64,000 bases of DNA from Combretum micranthum. Taxonomy: Eukaryota > Streptophyta > Magnoliopsida > Myrtales > Combretaceae. The first letter of the stretch is position 1. The number at the start of each line of letters is the position of its first letter. Position numbers and translations under genes: made by a program. This document shows, one piece after another, positions 21,267-35,246 of this stretch. The stretch lies in NCBI GenBank assembly GCA_024138025.1, contig JAMXBD010000969.1, forward strand, positions 64,501-128,500. The letters are read 5' to 3'. Under the pieces are notes generated by a model, which had not been told where the DNA came from, searched no databases, and worked only from the letters and a program-made list of their open reading frames with translations.

Positions 21267-21705
21267 CTTAATTTTTTAGTTTGCGAATAGAAGTGCAAAA
21301 GGGGTTGTGTATAAAAGTTTGAGGAAGAACTTAAATCCACTTGTCAATTTTAGGCACAGTTCAACCTGCGATTAGGTCAATTTGTTTTTCTAATTTTTCT
21401 TAGCTTCTATCGTGGCTCGAATCAACCCGCAGTTACTACTAATGATTTGCATTGCTCACTCTTAAACAACTTAAATCAAGAGTCAAGTGGACCTGCGGTT
21501 TCAATCATACTCTTAACCACGATCCCAAACAGAGAAGTTTTTTGAAACTTCTTATTATAAACCTTGCTTTGTACTTTTAATCGATGATATTCCCTTATTT
21601 GTTTCATCATGCTTTAAACATTGAGGACAATGTTCAACTTAAGTATTGGGGAAGGGAATTAAGCAAGAGGGTTGAGAATTATTGATAATTGTTTGAATAG
21701 AGTAT
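21267..21705 (+). mobile_element. 3' internal fragment of an LTR element with polypurine tract
   Basis: Non-coding sequence ending in a gag/pol-distal signature: acattgaggacaatgtt, then aagtattggggaaggg (about 21639-21654), which resembles the polypurine tract region of Athila/Tat elements. Directly downstream is an LTR-like sequence. The Athila-like copy A is inserted at its left side. No protein domain is seen. Confidence 0.5.
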
Positions 21706-23270
21706 TGATAAACCAAAATTATTCTTATTTTATGAATGCCAAAATAGACTTTTATTGGTAATTTTATTGATAAATATTATGAATTTGGTACTTAAAAATA
21801 TTAATTTATGCTCTCAGGTCTTTAAAGAAGATATTTTATAAAAAGAACGTAAAACGAGTAAAAAATGCAAAGTTTGGACCAGAAAGTGGTTAACACAACA
21901 AAGACATGCTATGTCTATCAACCATGTCATTGAGGTCTAAATTTTAAGTTTTGAAAAGACACAACAAGGGACATGACTCTGGGACAAACCATGTCCCAAT
22001 CGTGTCAATTTCCACAGTGAAGAAAATTGCCAGACATGCTCAGTGACACGACCTGTCCCTAAACCTGTCGCTTTGACAGTCTATTACTTTTTGAGAAACG
22101 GCTTTTTTATTGAATAGTAACCCCCTATTTAGTAAAGAAACGTCTATTAGGCATTAAAGGGGTGTTACTTTGGAAAGCCAAGAGACCTATAACTCCCGTA
22201 ACTTCCTACTTTCCCATAATGAGCATTCAATTCTATTTATGCAAAAATCATTATAAATTTTAGATGGAGGGAAAAATTAAAGAGGGGAGAGACAGAGGCA
22301 AGAGAAAAAGTAGTACGAAGAAAAAATGTCCTTGCACATTTGTGTACTTTCACAACAACGTTTGTACTTGAGCGTATCAATCTATCAAGGAACATTGTTT
22401 GTATTGCTAAATCTAATTTTAGATCCTTTCTATTTCTCATTGTTATTACTTTATATTATTTTATCTATGGAGGAGTAGTTTAATATTGCTTAGGTATTGT
22501 GGATCCTTGATTAATTTCATGTAATTCCTTTGTTCTTAATTTCAAAACATGTTGATTTTATTATAATCAAGAGCTTGCGCCTAAAGAATGAGTCTAATTG
22601 GATGGTGCATCCTATAAAATTCATGTTTGATTTTTGTTAAAAATAGATCGAGAGGTTGATTTAATGAATAGATCTAAAGCTATTGATGAGATTGTTCATA
22701 ATCACCTAGAGATAGGGATGGTGAAATCTTTTGTCACTCGTTTTGAATTTCATTAGTTTGATTTTAAAACGAAGGATTCTTATTCTTTATACAAATCTAA
22801 GTTGCTAATAGTCAAGAAGAGATTCCAATAATTTGGCTTAAGTTTAGGTGCTTTTGACTATGAGAGAATTTTTAACATAATTTAGTGAATCCGATGGTTC
22901 AATAATCAACATAACTTTTTGAGAAAATTTTTGAGTCACATGAATAGATCTTAGGTGAAGTATGACCCAAGTAACCTTGTGAATTGATTTATCTTTTTGT
23001 ATGCTTGCTATGAAATCTTTGAATATTAGACTTAGTTTTGTTTCTATGTATATAAAACCAAATCTGATTTTTTGGCTTGATAATAGGAAAAGAGTGAGTA
23101 GAAGTACTCATCAACGTTTCCTAGGAATACGACCTAGATCATTTCTCTATGTTGCATCTGATGGCTATGCTTGCCCTGAAAGACCATAGTTGAAAGGAAA
23201 ATAATTTAGAAAATTTATAAATTTAAAACTTGGTCTTTTGAGCCTATCACGTATATATGTTTCAATGATC
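21706..23270 (+). mobile_element. Athila-like LTR beginning TGATAAACC
   Basis: It follows the polypurine-like stretch of the previous entry. Its right part shares segments with the LTRs at 24286, 28113, 30383 and 43959, such as (t)aggaatacgacct at 23120-23132. A word array built on gacatg/ctgtcc lies at about 21890-22080. The right boundary is uncertain within about 40 bp (candidates 23249 and 23284). No internal coding sequence. Confidence 0.6.
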
Positions 23271-24285
23271 ATTTTTTTTCCACAATCTTTGGAAAATAAT
23301 GAAATGGTAAAAATTTGACCAAAATTTTCGATTTTTGAAACACCTAATTAATTGATGGGCTTAATGTTGAACATCATCATCTTGCTTTTGAATTGATTTT
23401 ATCTTGCTTCAATCACTTTACAATATTCATGATGAGTAGTTCTACTTGTTATTTAATCTAAAAATTTAGAACTATAATTGACTTCAGGTCCCGAGTAAGG
23501 CTACTCAATTAATTTTTAAAAGCTTAAATGATCTATATTCTCTTCAATCTAGTCATTTGGAGAACTTTATAGTCTTTAGTGAAGGTTCAAATGACGTAAC
23601 TTCATAATTTTTCCTTACGCTTGATTGAAAAAATTAAAATTAAAATGATCATGCACTTAGGGTTGAAATGGGTAGGCGATTGGTCCCAACAAGAGCAATT
23701 TCTTGACATCTCTATCAATTTTAAATAAACCATGAAAATATAAATAAATAAAGCGAAAAGATAAGGGCAAAAACCCCTCTAGAGAAAAAAAGTAAAGAAG
23801 ATGGCAAAAATCTTCTCCTCTGGAGCTTTAAAATATATAAATAATGAATGAAAATGAAATAGAAGCATAAATAATAAAAGAAATCTGAGGGATGAACTGA
23901 TGTGCATGCCTTCGCTTTTGAGTATGATACTTAAAGAGATGATTAAAGAACTACATTGTTATAAGTATAAGGAGATAAGGTTGACTGAACTCATCTTAAT
24001 TTGTTTGATCTTTTGAATAATTTTAATTTTTGAATTATTGATCAAACAATAAGGGTAAGAGCTGATCTACTTAGATAAGTTTAGCGATTTTAGCAAAAGT
24101 AACTTTAACTTAAGTCTAGTGATATTGATTGAATTTATAAAGTACTAAGTTTAATAAGTGATCGAGCTTAACTAATCTGATCAAATTATATTCATGATTT
24201 ATTTTCCTATTCAAAAAGCTTTGCCTTGTGATTTTGAATTGATGTTTTGCTTAAGAACAAGCAAAGGCTTAAGTATATGGGAATT
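23271..24285 (+). mobile_element. Athila-like element 3' internal region
   Basis: AT-rich non-coding sequence ending with gaacaagcaaaggcttaag then tatatgggaatt directly before an LTR start. This is the usual 'GGACAAGCAAAGGTTTAAG-polypurine' context upstream of Athila-type 3' LTRs. No pol or env-like frame is visible. Confidence 0.55.
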
Positions 24286-25935
24286 TGATACACCTTTTAT
24301 ACTCTATTTCATTCATAGGAATTTATGTTTTATTTGATCCATTTTTAGATAAATTCTTATGATTTTGTGCTTTTATTGTTTAAATATTACTTTTCAGCTT
24401 TTAGGATCAACAAAAGAAGAAACAAAGTGTTTAAGATCGTATTTGGAGCAAAACAACATGGATGAGTGAAGATAAACTCAACCGCGGCTGCTGAAGACCC
24501 CAACCGATGGCAAGAAAACAAGGGAAAAATGCAAATTGTAACCTCAATTGTACCTAAGGTTTACACTAAGACGATCGCGCCCTCAGATTCATAATACAGT
24601 TTCAATCGCGCCCAAAGTCGAGCCCGTAATTATACCTGTAGTTGAAGCTAAACACAAAATTGCGACTCTGACGAAGTGAACATTGCTTAGATCACGACAA
24701 CCTTTGAGCCTATGATCAGACCCACAAAAAGTGACATTGTCATGAATGAGCTACCTCACGAGCGTGCATGAAGATAAGGACGAATTTTAGTATAAAGAAT
24801 TTATTATGTCAGCAAATAAAATCTTTATGATTTATGTGCCTGTCACTTATAAATAAGCGTGTACAAACATATAATGGTAGTGTACCATATGTAACAAATT
24901 TTGCTATTCTATAATAGAGTAGTGAGAGAATTCTTAGTGAGAGAAATTATTTCTTTTACAAGGAATTCCGAGTTTTTTGGGTAAATTCATTTGCAAACCC
25001 GAAGTTTGTTTTTGCAAGACCATTCTATGCTTAATTTGTAATATTCATATCAATTTTCATATTATTCCTCTTGAATCTGTGCTTAATGTTTGCATTTATT
25101 TAGGAATAATTATCTTAACTTAGGGTTTGTGAATCCAAAACCTAATTCGTGTTACTTTAAATGTGTTTCAATTGAACATTGATCGAGTATTTGTAATTAA
25201 TAGCTCAAACTTAATATCGTGGGTCTAATTGTGTGGTACATCTTTTAGATGTATGTTTGATTTCAATTAAATAAATTGAGAGATCAATCTTTTGAATAGA
25301 TCTAAGCTACTAATGAGGTTGCTCATAATCATTTTGAGAGAGAGAGAGAGAGAGTGAAACTTTCTATCACTTGATTTTAAAATTCCTTAAAATGGGTTTT
25401 TAATAAAAGGATTCTTAATTTTTATGCAGATTTAGATTGCTAATAACTTGTGAAGAGATTCTGGTGATTTGATTTAGATCTAAAGTTTCTGACCTTGAGA
25501 GAGTCTTTAGCTTACCTTAATGAATCCCTAGCAAACAACTCTTTAAGTTTATTATAAAACATATGATAAGGGTTTGGAATAACAAATACTAAGTCCTTTC
25601 TTGCATTTACAAACTTATCTTATAGTTTTACCTTAAAAATGCGTATATATTTTTAGGATTAACTTTAGCCTGGTGTTTTTTCTATGCATATGTTTTGCTA
25701 AAATTTTGTTTTGCTAGATGATAGATAAAAAGTGAGTATAATAGATGCTCACAATCCCCAAGGAATACGTCTTAATACTTTATATGCTACTTTAATAGGT
25801 GCACTTACTTATGTTGGTGACTGCAACCGAAGTTGAACAAAAATTATTAACATTTTACTAATTTTGGAAAACTTCAGCTTCACATGTTTGTTTATTCTTA
25901 ATGGTTTTGAAAACACTGACGAACCCACTGTCACA
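24286..25935 (+). mobile_element. Athila-like 3' LTR (LTR1)
   Basis: Starts TGATACACC just after a polypurine-like stretch and ends near actgtcaca. It is homologous along its length to LTR2 (28113), LTR3 (30383) and LTR4 (43959). A GC-rich word array lies at about 24480-24760, a TATA box (ttataaataag) at 24848-24858, and a (GA)n run at 25336-25353. The right edge was set by comparison with LTR2; no target duplication was identified. Confidence 0.65.
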
Positions 25936-28112
25936 GCCTAAACAAACGAGAACAGCAAGTACCCGAGCTTCATGCTAACTAGCTCCATGATACCACCCTC
26001 TCTCAGCAACTGCCAAGCACAAGTAGCTCTAATAGCATGCATAAAAGACCAAACATCAACGCTCTTGGTCTTTGAACAAGCACTCGTTAGCAGAACATAC
26101 ACATCAGAACAAGAACAGCAACAACTGCACAACAAACAGTAGATCAAGCCATCAAACAGGCCTTACACATTAGCAGCATACTACGGCAGCAGTTGAACCA
26201 CGCTATAGCAGCAGAAGCGAGCAGTCGGGTCCAAATTCAATAGCAACAGCAGTTCCAAGGACATCACAACCACTCCATGATAACTCTGGAGTGCCTAATC
26301 AAGTGCACATCGCCCACAAATCGAGTGCCCAGCTGCCACATTTAGAATGCTCCACACCCACCATAACATCACCTAAGAACCAGCAGACTAGCTCCAATGA
26401 TCGACAACAGCAGCTCCATTACCCACCAACATACTAACAACAACAGCCTCACAATGGACCACGACACGATAGCAACCACGCAACAGCTCCACTTCAACTT
26501 CCATAGCAGCTCCAACATGAGCTCAGCAAATTCCTGCAGCCAAAGAACTTTCCATGTGCCTAAAAATGAGAGCTTAATGTTGTAGTGCAAGGAGCGCCTA
26601 TGTCCTAGAGTTGAGCGCACAAAAGCAGCCCCTTCGTGCTTCCAACAAACCCGTGCTTCCTTCCAACCAAGCACTGACCAAATCAACACATGAGCTCCCA
26701 TCGACAACAAACTCCAGCCCACATGATAGTAACATGTAGTTGAACAAATTGAGGAACGACCTCTGGCTGATCTGAACTGCACAAGAAGCCAGTTAAGAGA
26801 TACACGTGCAGTGAAAACTCTAAGAGCTTGGTCTAATGATGAATGAAAGTATAGGTAATAGTTACAAGTTTTGTCCTATTCTCAAAGAAGTAATGGAGCT
26901 AGGCTCTTTGATTTCCGAAAAGGAAAAGGCCAGCACGACGCATAGGAATAAGAAACATTATTTTAGGGTGATATATTTAATCTTCACGTGTGGCATTTTG
27001 GAGATAAAGATAACGATATTGGGAGCCCACTTTCTCATATTAATATATCATGACATGTGAACCAGCTCATTTTGGGAAGGGCTTTCTTAATTATTCCTTA
27101 GTGGAATGTTTCAAATAGAGTTTTAATTGGAAAAGGAACTACATGTCGGAGGGGGGGCCTGCTGTCTTAATATTTATTTAGCCCATGTCGAATGAAAAAA
27201 ATGGCGAAGGGGAGATGGAAGAGAATATACTTTATAGAGAGAAGCAGTAGCAATAGTATAGCATAGAAGGTTACGAATTTTCCTTTTATTTTTCAATATG
27301 TATATTTTAAGTAAAGGGTACTAAAACTCTATCATTCTAGCACATTGTTGAGGTGATTTGGGGGTTTAATGCAATCAAGCAATGCCCTTTTTCATTGGAT
27401 TTTTGAGTTTTTAAAGACTTTGATGGAGGAATCTCAATTGAGATGTTTTCTAACATTTACTTTATATTGTTAATTGTTTGATTGTGCTTTAATGATACTG
27501 TGATTTATATTCTCATGGGTATTACAATGATGGATGGATTAGATGAAATTGATGATTAAATGACTTGTTTCGATATTGATTTATGATAAATTGGATATTT
27601 AGCTATTGATGCTCATAGTCTATTTGATTTTTGCTTGGCTAACACTAATTAGATAGATATGATTAGGGATACTCGAAAGGGATTCAATAATCCATACAAG
27701 CATATCTTGGGTTTTTGGAAAAGATTCGTCATAGGGATATACGGTTTTTGACAAAACTCATGAACCCATGCACTTCGTGCTGTTGGAAATATGAATTGGG
27801 TCACTTAGTGGTGCTTGGTCCATAATTTCAACTAAAGTAGTAATTTTGATGTGAGCAAATTATTATTTTCCTGATAATTGTAGATAAATCGCCTTGGTGG
27901 AATGATTTATGCTATAATTGGAATTTTACCACTCCAAGAGATGGGCAAGTTTTAGTGAGTTTGGTTAATCAACTTCAAATATCGATTCAAGGCATAGTGT
28001 CAATTCAAATGAGAATATAATTGCAATCTCCATTCTAATTTTAGCATCTCCTAACCCTGGAACCCTCAATAGTGTTGCTAGGGCATTTGCTTAAAGTGTT
28101 CAAATTAGTTCA
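25936..28112 (+). mobile_element. LTR-like sequence E (left part), homologous to copy D
   Basis: About 27260-28112 is clearly similar, in reverse complement, to the Athila 3' LTR D (58409-60156), for example around 27337-27450 and 28050-28110. The left part (25940-26830) is an array of words like agcagctcc. The left boundary is uncertain. The sequence resumes at 29701 after a solo LTR insertion. ORFs of 137 and 62 aa here come from the array and are not genes. Confidence 0.55.
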
Positions 28113-29700
28113 TGATAAGTTTGTTACACTCTATTCTATTTATAGGAAGTCATACTTGATATGATTCATTTTTAGGATAATTCATATGATTTTGTGCTTT
28201 TATGAATTAAATGTTGTTTTTAGCTGCTCAGATCAAGAAAAAAAAGAAATAAAGTGATTTAAATCAAGATTAAAGTAAAACAATAACAATGTTTGAAGAC
28301 GGACTCAACCATGCCCTCGATCTACCCTATGGTTTACATTGAGACAACAACGCCTTCATAGACTCTAATCATGCCTAAGAATTGCACTCGTGATTCCATT
28401 GGTGGCTCAAAGTGACCCTCAATCGTGCTTTCGAAGAAAAGATAAATCTTAAATCACGGTCAACTTGAGCCAGTGATCTAGCTCGTGAAAAGTGACCCTG
28501 TCTTCGTTGTCTATCGTTGCCCTAAAAAAAGTGCGGGAAGATAAGAACAAAATTCTTTATAAAATAATCTACCATGTCAACGAATAAATTATTCATGATT
28601 TCTATACCCTATCATTATAAATAAACATATACATATGTGCAATGACGTATTGTACCACATGTAACAAATTACTAACACGGTATAGAGTAGTGAGAGAATT
28701 TTTAGTGGGAGAAATCTTTCTTCTTTCTAGAGATTTAAATTTTCTACGTAAATTTATATTAAATCCGACGTTTATTCTTGCAAGATTTTTGCACTTAATC
28801 TATAATATTCATATTTAATTTCATATTATTTCTCTTGAATATGTGCTTAGTGTTTATATTTATGGAGAAAAAATCATCTTAACTATGGATTTGTGAATCT
28901 AAAACTCGATTCATGTGATTTCAAATGCGTTTTAATTGAACACTGATCGGGTATTTATAATTAATAGCTCAAACTTAATGTTGTGGGTCTAATTGTGTGA
29001 TGCACCTTTTAGATCCATGTTTGATTTCAACTGAATAAATTGAAAGATCATTCTTTAAAATAGATCTAGGCTGCTAATGAAGTTGTTCAAAATCACCTAG
29101 AGATTGTGATGGTGAAACTTTTTGTCACTTTGTTTCAAATTCATTAAAATGGGTTTTAATCAAAAGATTTTTAATTTTTTTTTTATCTAGGTTGCTGATA
29201 ACTTGTAATGAGATTTTTGTGGTCTGACCTAGATTTAAAGTTTCTGAGCTTGAGAGAGGTTTTTGCTTACCTTAGTGAATCTGATAGTGCAAATATACCA
29301 AGTAAACAACTCTTTGAGTTTACTAAGAAATCACATAATAATGACTTGGTGAAGCAAATCCTAAGCTCTGTCTTGTATTAATAAACTTATATCTTTAATT
29401 TGCCTTGAAAATGTGTATATAATTAGTCTTAACCTTACCTTAGCTTCTTACTGTTTATAATGTTCTTCTAAATCTTTCTTTGGCCAGATAATACATAAAA
29501 AGTGAGTATGCTAGATGTTAACAATCTCAAAGAATATGGCATAATACTTTTTATGCTACTTCGATAGGTGCGCTTGCCTATGTTAGTGATTGCAACCAAA
29601 GTTAAATATAACTTATTAGCATTTTATAAATTTTTAAGATACTTCAGCTTCGTGTTTGCTTGTTTTAAAAAATGCAATACGCGCAAAACCAAACCCCACA
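28113..29700 (+). mobile_element. Athila-like solo LTR (LTR2)
   Basis: Begins TGATAAGTTTG and ends aaccccaca, 1588 bp, inserted into LTR E: sequence similar to copy D stops at 28112 and resumes at 29701. The flanks gttca and agtca agree imperfectly as an old 5-bp duplication. Word array about 28300-28500, TATA box 28616-28623 (tataaata). No coding sequence. Confidence 0.72.
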
Positions 29701-29988
29701 AGTCATTATGTTAGCTTAGTTTTTAATTAAATCAAATTTCAATAGCTGAGCTAGGGATAAAACTCAAATACCTAGTACTTAGCCATTAGCTTCTTGAGGA
29801 AACAACCTTGACTCGCCACTATTTACTTAAGAGCTTAATTTAGATAGCGAGTGAAAGTCATTACTAGGTTTGATTTACCAACCTTTGCTAACATAGATCT
29901 TCCAATCAAAGTAACCTTAAATTGTCAATTCCTTTAGTTAAAATTCCTAATCATATTCGAACTATTATATTTGAAATTTTGAAATTTT
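29701..29988 (+). mobile_element. LTR-like sequence E (right part)
   Basis: Continues the similarity to copy D interrupted at 28112 (ttagtttttaattaaatca and ttagccattagcttc segments). It ends about where the truncated TRIM copy 2 begins. Confidence 0.5.
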
Positions 29989-31770
29989 ATGGGTGGTGTA
30001 TGGATCATTTCATCATCATTTACTATTATTTCGAATGCTGAGCCAGCTTTCTCTTCCTTGATTCTCTTAAGTTTGTTCTAGAGCCCATCCACCCCGTTAG
30101 GATCGCCTTCTTAGCTTTGCCATAGTCCTCCTTATATTTGAGAGACTCAACTATTTTAACTAGTTTCAACCTACCATGGCCCCATTAAGAGAGCAACATT
30201 AGCTCCTAACTAGTTTGTTCACAGGAGGTCAAACCTAGCTTCAAAGTTAACCCATACCTGAACAAACCACCCTCTTCATGCCACTTATAAGACTACATGC
30301 CCAAGTTGAATACTTCCACCAAGCTTTCAACTCTCGAACCGTGACATTCTCCCCTCCCCATCCTAAATGCATGATGCCATCGTGATAAGTCTGTTTTACT
30401 CTATTCTATTCAAATTAATTTATGCTTAATCTAATACATTTTTAGATAAATTCCTATGAAACCTATGCTTTTATGTTGCAACTATTGTTTTTCAGCTCTT
30501 AAGATAAAAAAGAAGAAGAAATGAAGTGATTTGCACCAGGTTATTGAGGTATGCAAAAGACTCACCCATTAAGAGCAAAACAACAAGAACAAAATAAGGT
30601 AAAATGACAGTCATTTCCCAAAATCGAGCCCTCGACATGACCCTCTACTTACTCTAAGTTGCATTGAGATGATTGAGACATGGACTTCATGAAACGGCTT
30701 CAATCAAGGCTAACATTTGAGCCTCAACGAACTTAATTATACCAACGGTTGAGTTTGGATAGAAATTGAGCTTTTTAGCAAAAGACCATAACTTAGATTG
30801 AACCCTTACATTTATGTAACATTTGAGCGCTCGATCTACCCCACGAAAAGTGACCCTATGAGCTGGCACCCAAGACGCGCATGTGATATTAAGGATGAAT
30901 TCAGTTATAAAAAAATTACTACGTCCATAAAATCGTCATGATTTATCTGTCTGATCCTATAAATAAACATGCACAAGCATGCAATAGAACATCTATACCA
31001 TACGTAACAAATTTCTAATGTAATAGAATTCTTGGCCAAAAAACGATTTCTTCTTGCTTTAAAAATCTTGAAGTTCTTTAGGTAAAATCATTCTAACTCA
31101 TTGTTTGTATTTTGTAAGATTCTTGACTTAGTTTGTAATATTCATCTTTTATTTTATATTATTTCTTCAGAATTTGTGCTTAATGTCTGCATTCATGGAT
31201 GAATAATCATTTAACTTAGGGTTTATGAATCCAAGACCCGATTCATGTGATTTCAAAGCGCTTTTCAATTAAATATCAATTGGGTATTTGTAATCAATAG
31301 CTAAAACTTAATTTCGTGGATCTAATAAGCGGTGCACCTTTTAGGTTCATGCCTGATTTCAACTGAATAAATTGAGAGATCATTCTTTTGAATAGATCTA
31401 GGCTACTAATGGAGTTGTTCGTAATCATCTTGAGAGAGGGATGGTGAAAGTTTATGTTGCTTATTTTTAAAATTCATTAAGTTGGTTTTAAAACAAATAA
31501 TTCTTGAACTTTATGTGAATCTAGATTGTTGATAATTTATGAAGAAATTCTGATGGTCTGGTTTAGATCTAGAGTTACTAACCTTGAGAGAGGCTTTAAC
31601 TTACCCTAGTGAATTCAATAGTGCAAATATATCAATGAACAACTCTATGAGTTTATTGAAAAAATGTAAATATGCCTTAACTCTAGTATAATATTTGTTT
31701 TTATTGTGTTTTGTTGAATTTTTCTTGGGCTAGATAATAGATGAAAAGTGAGTACATTAGATGCCAACAA

Positions 31771-33172
31771 TGTTAGTGATTGTGCCCTAGGCCAATTACT
31801 GGATATTGTCATACAAAGACATTTTTATTATATTATTTGCATGTTTACTTTATAATAGGATCCATGAATAATTTAATTATTCTAAATGTCCCTAGATGCT
31901 CATTATTGTGGGAACAATAATGAATTAAATTTAGTATGAGGTTTGACTGATAATCATGAGATGTTTATTTGTGTGGAGATACAAATCAAACTCGTAGGTA
32001 CATGTTGGAGAACTATGTATTAAATTGACCCGCTTTGAGATCACTACATAGATTAGTGTCATAAGTGATTCTCAAAATAAAATATCATCGTATCCTCAAA
32101 CCTGAAATCATCATGGATTCCAACATGAGGAATATTATGTTTTAACTCATTCAAACGTTATCGTTAACCAGATAATTATAAATGTTGAGATTGAGCATAA
32201 TATAAATCATGTAGAGGAAGTTGAGTGATTAAGATGGGATTTGTCTCTCTCGTTGTGAGAGAGATATCTCTGGGCCCCTCGATGAGTGAGACTAAGAAAT
32301 GCATGGCCGTGCTCAAATGAATTGATAGTGTGATCAATTTCATTTGTTTTTATCAGTTCACTTAGAAACCGAGAAATGATGAGATTGAACAATATAAGGA
32401 TGGCACTATCCATGCCTTATGCTCAATCTAGATATTGTGTGACAAAAGGATAATGATATAAGTTATAGATTAGATAAAAATTGGATCACCGATCTTCGCT
32501 TAATTTGGGTAAACATAATGTCTTTCTAGAGGCCACTTATGTTTTGTTGACTAAAATTGTTTTAGGTCAACTGCCAACATTAAGTGAACCTATAGGGTCA
32601 CACACAAAAGAACAAGCCAAAAGGATCATGGACTAAATTTAATGCCTTGTGGGAATAATAATTTATTATTATTAAGAATAATAATAAATTATTACATTGT
32701 TATGTGCAAGCATTATATTTAAGAAATATTATCCCTAATTAGATTCAGGGCCACTAATGTCATTAATCATGTGAGAATGACATTAGTATAAAAGGCACAT
32801 AAAGGTTAACGACTTAACTATCAACATTAAACTGGTAAAGAAAATTTGTAAGACCCTAAAGAGTGAAACACGAAGAGTCGTGTGTAAAAATTCCCAATAT
32901 CACCTAGAAAAGTTCTAAATTGCATTAGCAGGTGAAAGGATCTTTTGAGAATGTGCACGTTCGTGTGGATACCATAGAAGGTATTATGAATTTGTGGTAC
33001 CTACAGATCCGATCTGCCAATTGATTTCAAGCTTTTAAAGGTATGAATTCAAACCTTTTTGTTTTGTTTTAATATAATCAATACATATGGATATTGGTTT
33101 AGAGTTTTCTTTTGAATTCTGCTGCAAAAGATTTGATTTTTATAAATTTTAAAACCCTATGGAAACACAACA
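31771..33172 (+). repeat. Copia 5' LTR
   Basis: 1402 bp, beginning TGTTAGTGATTGTGCC and ending CACAACA. It pairs with the 3' LTR at 38930-40332. A 13-bp inverted repeat about 32659-32690 (aataataatttattatt around ttaagaataata) is present in both LTRs. Confidence 0.9.
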
Positions 33173-35246
33173 GTGGTATCAGAGTAAGTTATGTTTTTTA
33201 TTAGATTGAAATTAGTTTATAATTTGCATATGATGCTATGAAATTTGAATTTCTAAAATTCGATTTTATATATGTTAATTGTGAAATTAAATTCAGTTTG
33301 CGAAAAACTAAATCAATACAAATGTGGATTTGTAATTTTATTATAGCACCTTGCTTTAAGGGATTGAATAGATCTAGTGTAATTTCATTGCAATGGATCT
33401 TGAGGGTTTTTGTCAATAGCGTGATTATGCAGTTCTCGTATATGATACGAAATGCAGTTCAATTCACGAATTTGAAAAATTATGCGAGAGTCCAAATTTT
33501 TTGAATATAAGTTTTTGAATTGGATGTCTGTTAAATTAAATAAATAAAAACGAACAAGTCGCGGATTGTGCGTCGTCAGATATTGGATTTGATTTTTGCG
33601 AACTGATTTGCTCGCGCCTGTTTTGTGAAAATAGGATTTGATTTTTGCGAATTGATATTGTGCATCTGGATAAGATGTGTGTGCATCTAAATCAGATCTG
33701 TTTACGCGCATCTAAAATTCCCAAGCAGTTCTGAATTGCAAATATGAAACGTTTGTAAAATTCAATCACAGAATTAGATCTATTTGTTTATGAATTTTTC
33801 CGATCTATTTTACGCTGTTTTTGAACTGTAAAATAACACTGTTATGATCTGTTAAAAAAAATCCGTAAAGCATGTTTATGAACATGCAATTTGATTGGTT
33901 TACACGTCTGATATTACATAACAGACTTGGATGAAACTGGGTCTGATTGGGTGTCCAATTTTGAGCGGATTAGATCTATGTAATCCACATTCATTTGTTT
34001 GTTTTATGCGGATTAGAACATTAATCAACTGGACGTCTAATAGTTAAAATAATAAAAATAAAATTCATAAATTGCAGTAACAAATTTTTACAAAAAAATC
34101 GAATTTAAAATTTTTCATGTGAATTGAAAAGAGTTTCAAAGATTCGATTTTTGCCATAATGGGACTGTCCCCTTGTTCCTTGCAAGGTGTGCGATTTAGT
34201 TTCGTAAACTTTAATTAATGATACTTAACATAAAACACACTTTTGAAGTGTTTTGAGTTATATGTATGACTCATGTATGTGTTATGTTATGAGTATGGTG
34301 TATCGCATAGCCTGTAAGACTTATGTGATTAGCAGGTTTTTATTCATTTGTTTTATGGGTTGTAATTTTATAAATACGGCATGCATGTCGTTTTATTTTA
34401 TTGTAATTTATTTTCTACAAATAGTTGTAGGACCATTTGTATCTTTTTCATTATTGTAATGAAGACATAAAGATGTAATGAAGACCTTTCAAATCCATGA
34501 TGATGGAAAAGTAAGGGCCCTAATAAAGATACAAGAAAATATTCAACTCAAATCCATGTTAATGGTTTTTCACCTTAGGATTGGACCATTGATGTTGATA
34601 TTGGCTTATGAAGATCAATATAGATTAAAGGGCCATGCTATAACACGTTTTATTTTTCAAGTAGCATAATATATCATATGTGATGATATATATATATGTG
34701 TGTATGTATGTGATACTAAGTATGTAACCATATATCCTAAATATCCATTAAACATAATAATAAAACGGAATATAAATAATTAAATCCCTCAATAAATTTT
34801 AAGTTAAATGCCACCCATGATTAAACACCTGTCAAGACTTTGATCACCATAATGTGGGTCCTACCAAAGCAAAGTGCATTAAGTTATCTTAGTAAAGCAG
34901 GATGGGTAATGGTGCTACTCGTGTTTAATATGGTTTGACTTAATTAAGCTATCAAAACTGTTTTAGGCCTAAGGCATTAGATGAGATTTAAACATGCTAG
35001 GACATATGATGTCAAAAATCCCATAAAGGATCTAAGAGTTACATGTTATGTAATTGGTAAAGAGTTACCTACCTAAATAACTTAACTTTAAGTGTCATGC
35101 CAAAGCTAACTTAGAGTTAGGTGAAATATGGATCTTAACCCACTAGAATGCAATATTTAAATGCAATAGCATTAATAATGAGGGTTATTGATTTAGTGGG
35201 AGTTTTTATTTATTAAAATAAACTTTGCATAAGTAATTGTAGATCA
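33173..35246 (+). other. Copia 2.07-kb untranslated leader
   Basis: Sequence between PBS and the gag start, with no conserved domain. Short frames of 60-108 aa occur on both strands but show no family resemblance. It is long for a Copia leader; it may contain an older insertion or be a feature of this lineage. A TA/TG-rich stretch lies at about 34690-34710. Confidence 0.6.

Noticed and set aside
26369..26782. 137-aa minus-strand ORF
   Set aside because: It lies in a GC-rich word array of an LTR-like sequence; the Leu/Trp/Val-rich translation reflects repeated agcagctcc-like words, with no domain.
33201..33711. Overlapping ORFs of 71, 88 and 108 aa on both strands
   Set aside because: They fall in the Copia leader, overlap on opposite strands and resemble no protein family.
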